NCBI GenBank assembly: GCA_003665825.1
Contig: QPFY01000010.1
Location: forward strand, 62,001-126,000
Direction: 5' to 3'
From: Microbotryum silenes-acaulis
Taxonomy: Eukaryota > Basidiomycota > Microbotryomycetes > Microbotryales > Microbotryaceae
DNA: 64,000 nt
Program-made: the position numbers and the translations under genes
Shown: positions 1 to 10,567 of the stretch, piece after piece
Layout: the number at the start of each line of letters is the position of its first letter
Position numbering within the stretch: the stretch's first letter is position 1
The notes under the pieces: generated by a model
The model's database searches: none
Told to the model about the DNA's origin: nothing
Seen by the model: only the letters and a program-made list of their open reading frames with translations

Positions 1-1219
1 CCGGTAGGGGTGTGGGTCGACTGTAGCAATGTCGGGACACAGGAGGTCAACTCAGCGCTTGAGTGAGAACACAAGGCCATTCAGCACAGCTCACCTTTGA
101 TAGCCTCATTCCATTCCTGTACCTTCTGCACCGACTCCGAGTAGCCACTCAAGGGTCTAGTCGAGGCCTCATTGCTCTGGTCCCTCCGCGTCTGCTCAAC
201 CTGTCGTTTGGCACTCAGCATCCACGGATGTCTCAACAGCTTCTTGGCCGAGATCCTCAAATTGGCGTCCTTTTGAAAACATTGAAGCAAGAAATCTTTG
301 ACGACCGGGGATGCGCCCTCGGGTATGGGCGGACAGTCGTCATTGACAATTCGAAAAAGGGCAGGCATCGGGTCGAGGAAATGGTAGGGTGGTTTCCCGG
401 TCACAAGCTCGATGACGAGGGCTCCGAGAGACCAAACGTCAGAGGCCGTCGTAGCGCCCGATTGGTCGACCACTTCGGGTGCCATCCAATACGGGGAGCC
501 GACGACGTCCGAATCCGAGGGACCACCGGCACGGGTTGCGACACCAAAATCGGCGACTTGACAAGAGAATTGGAAGAGTTGTCAGATGCTGAGTTAGACT
601 CGACGGAGAGAATGCGCAGAACAAAGGACTGACGCTTGATTGATCCCTCTTTGGTGGCTAATATATTGCTGCCTTTGATATCCCGGTGGATGACACCTTG
701 CTCGTGGAGGTACATGAGCCCGTGCAGGACCTGGAGAATGTAGAGCCCGACGAGCGATTCGGGGAAGCGGCCAAACTTTTTCGTGACGGCGTGCAGCGAG
801 CCGTTCTCGCAATATTCCAGGATGATGTACAGCGAGTCGTTCGTCTTGACGAATCCACGGTATTGGACAATGTTGGGGTCTGTGAGTCGCCCCAAAGAAG
901 GTCAGATGCTTCATATCGCTCGAGCGGGCCCCGCTGTCTGACAACGTCAGATCCTCCTCACGGTGCAGATTCTTGAGCAAGTCGATCTCAGACTGTGACG
1001 CGAAGCGGAGCAGAGCCAAAAGGCGAAGTCGGTCAGGTCACAGCGACAAGATGAGGTGTGAGAGGTTCTGCATTCGATGTTTACCATAATGTCAGGTAAT
1101 TGCGCCTTTGGGATGTTGGTGAGACCGATCTGCTTGACCGCGCAGGTCTCTCCTGTGTGCCAGTTGAGCGCCCGGTACACGCTCCCAAACGAGCCCTGCC
1201 CCAGCTTTTCCCCGAGTTT
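1..1219 (-). CDS. Cdc7/SepH-type septation kinase, kinase domain, truncated at left edge
   Basis: This is a Ser/Thr kinase of the Cdc7 (fission yeast)/SepH/MAP3K-epsilon family, which relays the septation initiation signal from the spindle pole body. Read on the minus strand, the exon ending 1085-1219 starts with the glycine loop [16 protein letters not shown] and contains the ATP lysine in AVKQIGL. Later exons give [21 protein letters not shown], catalytic HRDIKGSN, Mg-binding ADFGVATR, the activation-segment end [10 protein letters not shown] and SDVWSLG, then the C-lobe up to a donor at about 94. An acceptor near 20 begins a further exon that leaves the window, so the long non-catalytic tail is missing. 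Exon borders at 1085 (gtaaac), about 1000 and about 550 are inferred from frame changes. The initiator exon upstream of 1219 could not be joined in frame; an ATG at 1357 is nearby but its apparent donor gives the wrong phase. Family assignment is strong, gene start is not. Confidence 0.85.
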
Positions 1220-1357
1220 CTACGGGCGTCAAACGATCGAGTGCAAAGGTGAAGATGATCAGTTGAATCGTCCTGGCAATGACGAAGCGCCCCGTGCTCG
1301 AAAGCAGCCGCTTGCACTCGAGTTGAACGAACTGGCGACGACGGCCTCGACTGACAT

Positions 1358-1937
1358 AGTTGGGTAGCGGTTCGAATTGCGTCCCCTCTTGAGCGGTCGC
1401 ATCATGGCGGGGCGAGGCCCTCGACATGGTCGTCGAGTAGCACGCCGACGAATCGTAGGTCCTGCTGAACGTATCCTGGAGCAAGTCAAGTCAGGTCGGT
1501 GGGTATATGATGGGCAGCGCGTGGAACCGCGAGCGGCGACGCGCCGTGACAATGGCCGGCCTGGAACAAGTTCTTGAAACCTGGCCGTCGTCGACTCGGG
1601 CATTTTCGCGTTTCAGGGCGCGCTGTGAGAAAAGGTGGTAGGGACGGGGGACTGTCAAGTTGAAAGCTACGCTCAAAGAGTCATGAGACAATCTACTCCT
1701 TCAAAGTGCCGATTGATGCTAATGTTGCGACGGTGAAAAATGATATATATATATATATATATATCGGCCCGGCGCGACGGCGCGAAAAGTGTCATGGGTC
1801 CGAGCGCAAGAGCTTACCCCGAGCGATCGTGGTGTTGGCCCTTCGCAGCAGCGTCCGTAGCCGCGCGCCTCACGCCCTCACGCCCTCCCGACCGACCGTC
1901 CACACTCGACGACGACCCAACCCCGTGTGAAAAGAGC
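1358..1937. promoter_or_regulatory. Divergent promoter region between septation kinase and UTP17
   Basis: No supported coding sequence is seen, apart from a possible 5' exon of the kinase. The space holds a perfect (AT)n run at 1743-1764 and pyrimidine-rich sequence before the UTP17 start. Transcription must leave in both directions, so regulatory sequence for both genes is expected here, but no specific factor site can be named. Confidence 0.5.
1743..1764. repeat. (AT)n microsatellite
   Basis: An uninterrupted alternating AT tract of about 22 bases lies in the space between two divergent genes, about 175 bases upstream of the UTP17 ATG. It could act as a nucleosome-poor or TATA-like element, but this is inference. 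Confidence 0.9.
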
Positions 1938-4900
1938 ATGGCCACCCCAGCTGTGTCGACCCCGCGAGCTCGTGCTCGTCTCGGAAAGAAGGAGAAGCAA
2001 GCGCTGCGTGATCAGCTCGAACCTGCAGCAGCTGTATCGTCGTCGTCCCAATCGCTCGCACCGGCTTCGACCTCGACTTCGACCCAGATCTCGAATTCGG
2101 ATGCCGTTTCGACGATCCCGACTTGGCCCTGGACTTCGCTCAACGAGTCCATCGTCACCACCACTTGTCCTGTCGTCTATTCTCCCGATGCTGCGTACGT
2201 GATGCCCTACACTTCCAGGCGCAACCCGCCTCCGATCACTTGTCGCGACAGCTTCGCAGCGGCCCAGCTGAGCATGTCGCTGATCACCTCGGCTTGCGTA
2301 CGACCCGTGCTACAGATACTGCTTCATCGCTTCGTCTTTTCAGGTCAAGATCTACTCGACCCAGTCTACGCTCCTGCTCTCGACCTTGTGCCCTCCTTCG
2401 CAGCAGCCCAGCACCTCGACGGCCTCGAGCTCTCCGTCCCAATCCTCGTCGGTCGGCCGAGCCAAGGTCACGGCGCTTTTGTTGCACCCCACCAACCCCT
2501 TACAGTTGCTCGTCGCTTCTTTTGACGGCACAATCAGGGTCTGGGACTACTACGAGGGGCGTCTTCTCCGTACAATCCAGCTCGGCGCACCCGTGCTGCA
2601 TGCCTGCGGCCACCCGAGTCTGGGTGATCACCTCTTCGTCGCTTTGGCCGTCCACGAGCAGGATGCACCGCTCAGTAGGACGGGGACTAAGGAGCTCAAC
2701 GCTTCAGCCTCGAACGCGCTTCATCTCACATTGACGGCGACGCGAGCCAATCCAGACTCGGCAAAGTCCTCGGGAGCTCAGACAGGGGCTTCGTCCAAGT
2801 CGGCGCCCGTGGACGAACTGCGAGCCGGCATCTACTCCATCAGCTTGCGACCCAAGCTGATACCGGAATATGTGGAAAGAACGATCTCGCCGACAACACC
2901 GCGCGACCCGGCTCGGAGAGTTCGACTCGCCAACCCTCGCATCGTGCGCTCTCTGGCCATCTCCCCCTCTGGAGCTCATCTCATCGCCTTGAATCCTCAT
3001 TCAGTCAACATCTGTCGCACCGCACAATTACAGCGTGGGTTCACAACCCAGCTCGACTCTTCTGAAGCCTTGACGACGGTCGCGTTCCATCCGATCGAGA
3101 ACTATTTTGCGACCGGTAATGAGCGCGGTCAGATTCGACTGTGGTACGACGTCTTGGACGAGGAAGTGCTCGGAACTCCGCGCGCAACGACCAAGCAAAA
3201 CCCGAAGCGAAAAGCCGTCAAAGACAATGCGGATGAGAAGCGGTCAACGGCTGTGTACCATTGGCACAAGCACCCTGTCGCCGCTCTTACTTTCACCGCG
3301 AATGGCGCATACCTGCTCTCTGGTGGTGAGGAAGCTGTCATGGTTCTGTGGCAACTGCACACGGGGCATACCGAATTTGTACCACGGCTCGGAGCACCCA
3401 TTCTCGCCCTCTCGATCGCCGGTGAAGGTCAAGCGGAGCAGCAAGTTGCTGCCCGTCTGCGAGACGGCACCGTCGTCTTCATCGGCACCCAACGGCTAAA
3501 GATCACCAAGACGATCTCTGGCCTCAAAGCAGGTCCGTACTTCCTTCAGCTGGTCGCCCACTTCAAGATTGATTTTCTGACTCCCCTCGTTGACTTCCTG
3601 CGACACAGATCCCGTTCGCCTGTCTGCCATTGCGCATCAGCGTCGGACCCAACTCCCGCTCGCCGTTCAGCCCTCGACCAAGGCCCTGGTCGTTCCCGCC
3701 GGCCACCCCTCATCCATCCAGTTCTACTCACCGTCCAAGGACAGCCAGCTGCTGGAGTTGGAAGTATCACCTTCGAACCGTGTCTCCAGTGCCGGCGAGG
3801 TCCCTATCGAACCAACTCGCGTCGAACGCGTCACTTTCTCTACTCCTGCCCTGGACCCAAACTGGATCGGGGGAACGTACTGGATGGCCACGCTCGATAC
3901 CTGGATCAAGGACTCTTTTGCTCCAACTCGGCATCTCAAGTTCTGGGAACACAAGGGAAATGGCACAAGGTGAGTAGTCTGCGAGCTCTCATACTTCACC
4001 CTGGTGCCCAGCTTACGCCGTGCTCCCGCCCACAGCTTTGTGCTCTCCACCCGAATTGATCGACCTCACAACGCCGCGGTCACCTCGATGGCGTTCTCGC
4101 CATCGCCAGCATCGCCGCTCTTGTTGACGACATCGATGGATGGCGTCGCCAAACTCTGGGCGCACGTCGCCGGCTCTTGGAGATGCCAAACCAGCTTCGA
4201 ATACCGCGGCTTCACCCCTTACGATGCCGCGTGGTCTCAGGACGGCTCCATGTTTGCCATCGCGCATGACAAGGTCGTTACGCTCTGGTCGCTGGCCTCG
4301 AATGCGCTGATACACGTTTTTGCATGCTCGACGATCACCTCGGCTCGTAAAGTAGGCTTTGTTGGTCAGGGCGGGACGACTTTACTCGCGGGTGGTACAA
4401 GCGGTTCGATTGCTTGGGATCTGCTGACCTTTGATGGCAAGTCGATTGAATTCACCTTGACTGGTTCTGCTATAAGTGCTGACTTGATGGCTCTCTTTGC
4501 TGCGCACAGAGTCACTTCATCTCGACTTTGAGGTCAACAGCATCTCGAATCGACCACGCTCGTCGCTGTTCATTGCGACCGAAAAGATTGCACCGCGCAA
4601 GGAAACTGCCTCTTCGCGCTCGGTCTCGACCGCGACTCGTGCCTACCTCATCGACGCCTCGGCCCCACCCTCCACTCTCTTGGCTCGTCAACTCCCCTTC
4701 GCGGTCCGACAATCGATCTGGTACGACGTCAATGCCCCTTCGAGTACTTCGAGCGAAGATGACGTCTCTCTTGCCATCATCGATGACGGAGGCGACATCA
4801 CCCTCGTCGGTAAAGCCGCGACGTTCGGTTCTCAAATCGCGCCTAGCAAACTCCCGCGTGCCGCATCTACGAAAGCCCAATCGCGCCTCTTTGACGAGAT

Positions 4901-5387
4901 CTATGGCAAAGGGGACGAGGCTCGAACAACGTCACGACGAGCACTCGCAGGGCAGAATGCGAAGAAGCCTACGACATCCGTCGATCGACTCGCGGCTTCA
5001 ATGTCGGTCTTGGACGCGCCGGCTCATTCGCTGCCACCTGTCAAATTGCTCTGGCGAACGATTTTGGGTGGATTCGGCTCCGACGCTTCGGTGGAAGTCG
5101 ACGACGTAGAAGGCACCCACGATGCACCCAATGCCAACGGAGCATCAGAAGACGCCGACAAGCCGAAACCTCCTTCCAAAGTTCGGTCGGACGAGACGAC
5201 AGTCTTTGTCCCGTCGCCAGATTCGCTCGCTGATATCTTCAAAGCGGGAATGGTACTCGGTGAGTCGTCAGCTTCGTGTACTTTCAAGCTAGGATTGACG
5301 ATTCTGACCGCTTTTGTTCCCCCTTGCTTCTTGCTAGTGAATGGAACAGGTTCAGCCCACGCGAGTACCGCCAAGGCAAAGAAGTAG
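1938..5387 (+). CDS. UTP17: U3 snoRNP protein Utp17/Nan1 (WDR75), WD40 repeat
   Basis: Utp17 (human WDR75) is a nucleolar WD40 protein of the t-UTP/UTP-A subcomplex of the small-subunit processome and is needed for pre-18S rRNA processing and rDNA transcription. The start at 1938 gives a low-complexity tail, then SLNESIVTTTCPVVYSPDAA. Exon 2 from 2316 restores AYCFIASSFQVKIYST and then FDGTIRVWDYYEG, a classic WD blade. Further blades include NYFATGNERGQIRLWYD, GAYLLSGGEEAVMVLWQLHTG and LLTTSMDGVAKLWAHV. Introns are 2195-2315, 3533-3608 and 3970-4035. Another lies near 4470-4510 (borders uncertain) and a frame-neutral one near 5260-5338. The stop at 5385-5387 follows a Lys-rich end, AKAKK. 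Length of roughly 1000 residues fits the family. The start was chosen because upstream sequence lacks an in-frame ATG near the conserved block. Confidence 0.85.
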
Positions 5388-6348
5388 AGGATGGGGTCTT
5401 TTGGACCTCGGTGAATGCAATTGTATCAAGCTTTGAGGTACCGGAGATGCTCGGAGGTCGTTCACTTTCGCATTCAGCCTGTTTCCGGAACAGACATTAG
5501 CCTTGTGGAATGGGCCGAAAGAGAACACAAAGTAGGCGAAAGTGCCAAGAAAATGTGGCGACGAAATCGAGACCCACTGCTGTGGGCTTGCTTGCGTGGG
5601 TCGACCTTATGCCGCCCACTCACCACCCGTGTCGCTGCGAGCTCGACGCCTCACGCTCAACAAGGGACCGCGACGACGTTGGCTCTTGTTCATGAAATGT
5701 CGTTGATCTATCAGACCTCGATTCTTACTTCGTCATCCGACCTCCTGTGGTAGCCATCGAACTCACGACGTCTCGCGACCCGCGTTTTTTTTCTCCCCGT
5801 CATCACCCACCCGCCTCTCTCTTCTCCTCATGGCTACTGCTCCATGATCCTCCAATCTGCATTTGGCGTCTTATTTAGCTTCTCGTTGCTGCGCCCGTCC
5901 CCTTTTACGGGGGGTACATGAGGGTCCATTATGCACCAGCCGAGTCGCTTCCCATTCGCCATAGATCGACCCATTTGCACGTGTTGCTGAATGCGAAATC
6001 TCTCTTGCTCTTTTTGTATTCGTACATTGGAGGCTTTTTGTAGATGGAGCGTCTTATACGTGTGCTATACTTTCGATAGCCGGGTTTTTTTGCAACAAAG
6101 AGATGGGGTTGCACTCCGCAATGACGCGCCGGCGATCGGCCTGCAATGGTAAAGTGCTTGCCGTCGCCGAGCTCGGTGATTAGTCGATTCGGTCCGGCTG
6201 GTCGGCTCTGGTTCGCGGAGCTGGGAAGGTGGTTGCGCTCACATCCTGTACATTCTCTCCCGCTCTCCGTTTCGCCTGCACCACACTGCACCATCTTGTT
6301 CGTCGCCGCTTATTACCGGCCCGACTCGGCTCCCACGTCGCCGTCCTA
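5388..6348. other. Intergenic region between UTP17 and LDAH-like gene
   Basis: About 960 bases contain the UTP17 3' flank and the promoter of the next gene. Open frames on both strands lack recognisable domains, conserved motifs or plausible splice structure, so I see no gene here. T-rich stretches near 5790 and 6080 could be mRNA 3'-end signals. Confidence 0.5.
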
Positions 6349-7600
6349 ATGACGTCCTCCACGTCCACGTCCACGTCCACGTCCACGTCCACATCCACAT
6401 CCCCCTCCTCGTCGACAGCTGCACCTGGCCCCAATCCGCCCATCGAAACGGTTCGTTATGACGCGATCAGTAAACTCCCTGCCGATCTGCTGGAGTGGCC
6501 AAGTACAGATCGTAGGTTCGCATTATTGCTTGCCCTTGCCCTACACCTCCGGGTTTGCCGAGCTGATCCTCCCCTCGTCTCCGACCTCCTCGACAATCTG
6601 GGCAATCCAGCCTCGACAGCACCCTCCACAGTCCTGCTCTTTATCCCCGGCAATCCCGGCCTAGTTCACTATTACACCTCCTTCCTAAGCACGATACACC
6701 GCAATCTAGACCAAACCAAATCGACCATATACGCGCTCGGTCACCTGGACCATTCGAACCATGCCAAAGTCCGTTTCACATCCCGCGGAGTACCCGGGTT
6801 ACGGGAGCAGATCGAACACAAGGTCGCTTTTATTGAGGAATTGAAGAAGAAATATCCGACGATTGGGGTGTGGAAGGACGCCAAGACCAAGTTGGTTTTG
6901 ATTGCTCATTCGATCGGGAGTCATATCTCTTGCGAGGTGAGAACACCTTCTCCGTTCCGAAGAAAACTGAGATCGGCGGTTGATTGCATGTCCTGTGCGA
7001 TGTGTGGCGCGATTCAAGCTCTGACCGCTGGGGGGGGGGGTTTTTTCTTCTTGCCTCCTGCAGTGTATCAAAGCTCGACCTTCTCTAATCTCGTCGGCGA
7101 TTCTGCTCTTCCCGACCATCTCCCACATGGCGCTCACACCGAACGGTCGTCGCTTGTGGCCTCTATTCAGCCCCCTCGGTCTCGCACCCGTCGGCCTCTC
7201 GACGGCGCTTTTGTCCTACCTCCCACGGGAATCCCTCTCGCGTGTCGTCGGCCGTCTCTCTGGGCAATCAGACCCCGGTTCCTTGGTAACAACAGGGCTC
7301 GTCACCTCCCCCGGATCAGTCATCGCGGCGCTGACGATGGCACGGGAAGAAATGCGAGACGTGACCGACCTCGACGTTGAAATGTTGAAAAAGTACGGCG
7401 ATCGGCTATGTTGGTATTGGGCACGAGGGGATGATGATGGGTGGGTCTTGCCGACTTCGGTCCAAGAGATTGAGCAAGTTTTGGATCAGGCGGGGTTCGC
7501 GAAAGAACGGAGAAAGAAGTGCGAGGAAGGGATGCAGCATGCTTTCATTTTGACCACGAGTGAGTCCGCGTTGAAACGACATTTCTCCTCTACGCAATAG
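6349..7600 (+). CDS. Lipid droplet-associated hydrolase (LDAH family), alpha/beta hydrolase
   Basis: This is an alpha/beta-hydrolase of the LDAH (C2orf43) family, lipid-droplet serine hydrolases with debated esterase substrates. Exons 6349-6936 and 7064-7600 join in phase 0 to give 374 residues. The family signatures follow in order: LLFIPGNPGLVHYYTSFL (oxyanion region), the L..QIEHKVAFIEEL block, the nucleophile elbow LIAHSIGSH with Ser in the HSIG core, LLFPTISHMALTPNGRRL after the splice, and the C-terminal MQHAFIL with the predicted catalytic His. In the middle, YWARGDDDGWV occupies the position of the conserved acid. The N-terminus is a Ser-Thr run encoded by the hexamer repeat at 6361-6402. 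A ten-G run lies inside the intron, near 7031. The start at 6349 is the first ATG in frame; the upstream frame has only GTG. Family confidence is high, substrate unknown. Confidence 0.86.
6361..6402 (+). repeat. (ACGTCC)n coding microsatellite
   Basis: Seven hexamer units (five ACGTCC and two ACATCC) sit just after the ATG of the lipid-droplet hydrolase gene and encode an alternating Ser-Thr tract. The unit length is a multiple of three, so length changes would keep the frame. Confidence 0.9.
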
Positions 7601-7978
7601 CACTGATTGCTCCATCATCATTGCCTATGATGTACAGCGCATTCGGACTCGTTGGCGATCCGATGCGCCGCCTGGGTCGCCGACCACATTCGCCGAGAGG
7701 AAGCTTGACCGCTTTGGACAAAGATAGAGCAGACTCACTTGGCACGTGTTGACTTGGACTTAGCCAGAATGAGTAGGAATGTAACACTATCTCATTACAT
7801 CACATTGGTCAAACGAAAAGGACGCATGCGTGAAGGTAGTAAATGCACAAAATCGCCGACTTGGTAGGACTTGGTGGCAAACAAGTCTCGCACCTTAGCT
7901 CTGTGTACCCCCCACAACTCCTTCGCACCCGACCGGCCGTTTCGACCTCGCGACGCCGACACTCACCCTTGTCAAGCG
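7601..7978. other. Intergenic region upstream of coilin-like gene
   Basis: Roughly 380 bases hold the 3' flank of the LDAH-like gene and the promoter of the coilin-like gene. A CACGTG hexamer occurs near 7743. No coding sequence is supported. Confidence 0.5.
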
Positions 7979-10341
7979 ATGTCGGCTCCCATCAACGGCG
8001 TCCCGTTGATACGAATCCGATTCTTCACCACAGCACCGCTGCCTCTTCTTCGTGCATGGCTTCCCCTCGCCCCGAATTCGACATTCGCGGATGTCGCGAA
8101 GGACATTCGCACGATGTTGCCCGGTCGACCGGAGATTGAAATTGAGCTCATGGGTGCGCTGCGAGATCGACTGCGCTCTCTACATTTACCAGCTGACGCA
8201 AATGTTGCAATGTGTCGTATTGGGCTACTAGGTTTTGCACTGCTACCGACGTCACCGTGTGCGATGCTCGATCCCGTGAGTTCGAGAGCTGCTCGTCTGC
8301 TGCACTGATCCCTGGCTAATCCGCTAGACTGCTCGCCACAGGCGAATGATGTACTTGAGTGAGCTGCTCCAGCTGGATGAACATCATTCAGAAGCGCATA
8401 CAGACTGATCATGGAGCTACCCTTTCGCAGGATCAAAGCTGCCCACCTCGCTCCGGCTTCGACCTCGACAGCGGCTACTATCGTGGCTCAACCAAACCTG
8501 GGACAAGGCATAAGCAATAACGTTTTGCCCTCGATCACAAGAGCAAAGTCGGGATCTTCATCGTCGTCATCGTCATCTTCCTCGTCTGACTCGGATGCCG
8601 ACTCATCTGATTCTTCCGACTCCTCGGACGACGAAGACGATGCTGCACCCAGACCTATCTCCTCCAAACGACCGCCCAATACCGCATCGAATCATCTTCA
8701 AAGACCCGCAAAACGTGCTCGCTCAACCTCGAGCTCTTTATCGTCAGAAATACCGTCGAGTTCCGACTCCGATTCGTCCGATTCGAGTTCTTCGTCCTCT
8801 TCGGGCTCCCGGTCGAAACAAGTCGCGACCAAACAGCCCTCAGCAAGTGCAAGCGCAAAGCCTACCAAGATCAACAGCGTCGCACACGTTCCAGAGGGGC
8901 AGGGACTGAAACGAACTCAGAAACGGAACCGTAGGCGGAGACTGTTTCGGAATGACAAATCTCGGGAAGCAAACGCGAGCGCGAACGCTTCACAGGCGGC
9001 AAAATCAAGTGTACCGCAGAGTTCTGAGGGCACCGAGGTTTCGAAAGGTCAGTTGTGGTATATGTTTACTAAGCTGAATCGATTTGGGACAGTGACTGAG
9101 AGGGCATCTTTTCCCCCTGCAGTCTCTCCCGCGACCACGGTCGAGCAGCCTCCGGCATCGGCGGCGAGGTCTGCCAGTCCCGTGTCAATCCCACCAGAAG
9201 CCGCGCCTGCACTGCCCACTACAACCAAACCGACCCCAATCTCAAAAATTGCTCTCGACCCCTACGCTGATCTACACGGCCCAAAACTCAACATGCTCCA
9301 CCTCGCCACGGGCAACAAAAACAAGAAGAAGCACATCCGACTCTCCTCTTCCTCGTCCGCCTCGACTGCTCCCAAACGTATCTTCTTCGACGATCCACAA
9401 CGAACAATCGCGGTAGAGGGCGAGCTGGTGGTCGAGGCGCCTACAGGATGGGCATCTCGACCAGGAGCTCGTGGGAAGAGTGACTCGCCTGTCTCGCCGA
9501 GATACGAGCCGGGGTCCCCTCCTCCCCTCCAAGCTCGAGTGACCCAGCAGTCCACACCCGCAGCTCCTAAATCTCGTACTGTTACTGCAAAGACCTCAAT
9601 TCCCGCGCCTTATACTCCTTGGGCACGCTCCAAAGCCGCTACAAATGGCGTCCCTTCAATATCCACACCAAATGTAGCTCACCTCCCCCCCTCTCAACGA
9701 AGCGACCTCCCCCCTAACCTCGTCATCACCAGCGTCGACGTCGAAGGTACAAACTGGCAACCTGGCCCGGGCGAGATCGTACCCGAAACCTCTTCGCAAT
9801 GGACGAGATGGCCCGAACCGACTCCTGTAGGAATTGTTGATAAGGAAGGGGGGGGGAATTTGAAGGGTGGCCGACGTGGGATCAGGTTGATGGGATGATG
9901 AATGCTGGGTCGATGAAGGTGTTGAAGAAGGAGGATGCGAAGAAAGGATTAAGGATCGCGACGAGGGTGAGCATCACACGTATCCCGAGTACTGGAGGAT
10001 CGTACATGAATGCTAACTGCCCGAAGATATCTCTGGTTTAGATATTGGAACTCGACCCTCTAACTTTTAGCCCGACTGTAACCCTCAAGTACGGCCGTTT
10101 CCTCTCTTACCAAGACGGCCTCCTGAGCATCGAGCTGCATCCCGATTGCCTATCCATCTCAAATGAATTCGAAGAAGAATGGAGGGAGGAGGGAGAAGAG
10201 ACCTATGATGATGAATTTTCGGGGATACGAGAAGCTCGTCCCAAGTTTGGTCAAGGGGTTGAGATGCAAGTGGAAGAGTCTGCGCTTGAAGTCGGTGGTG
10301 TGTGGGAAGGCGATTGGACTGATGTTAGGGTGTTGGTGTGA
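7979..10341 (+). CDS. Coilin-like protein (Cajal body scaffold homologue), frame interrupted at a G run
   Basis: Coilin scaffolds Cajal bodies, the nuclear sites of snRNP maturation. Exons are 7979-8153, 8232-8275, 8342-8358, 8404-9047, 9123-9966 and 10042-10341. The first four join to a ubiquitin-like N-terminus: LIRIRFFTT, AWLPLAP, FADVAKDIRTML, EIELMGFALLPTSPCAMLDP, NDVLELI. This matches the order in coilin of an RLRL strand, a W-L-hydrophobic strand, a helix, an L..G.LLPP turn and an NDVV-type strand. A Ser/Asp-rich linker and the basic patch GLKRTQKRNRRRR follow, as in coilins. The last exons carry a C-terminal Tudor-like block: LRIATR, ILELDPLTFSPTVTLKYGRF, YQDGLLSIEL. The frame breaks at the nine-G run 9848-9856. 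One extra G would keep the frame open through EGWPTWDQVDGMMNAG into the last exon and give 674 codons. This could be a sequencing slip or a real lesion. Intron 9048-9122 is 75 nt and frame-neutral, so its removal is less certain. Confidence 0.72.
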
Positions 10342-10567
10342 ATCACGGCGTTTCAATCTTAGATGCCGTCATGAACGGGTATGCTTAGATGATACGAGAT
10401 ACTATTCGATTGCAGTCGGAACCCTATACACTCTTCCTCAATTTTTGTGCATCTCTTTGACTGCGTCCGCGAGTGGAGCAGCATCCTGGTTGGAACATAG
10501 GAGATGGAAGAGGAACTCGGATCAATCGGGGAGTCAAGAGGATTCACACCCATTCCATGATAAACAC

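Noticed and set aside
1319..1357. MSVEAVVASSFNS as first exon of the septation kinase
   Set aside because: Its GT donor leaves phase 1, while the next exon must be entered in phase 0, so the join breaks the kinase frame.
8530..8640. Serine-codon run as an unstable repeat expansion
   Set aside because: The Ser/Asp tract uses mixed codons (TCA, TCG, TCC, TCT), and long Ser/Asp-rich linkers are normal in coilins.
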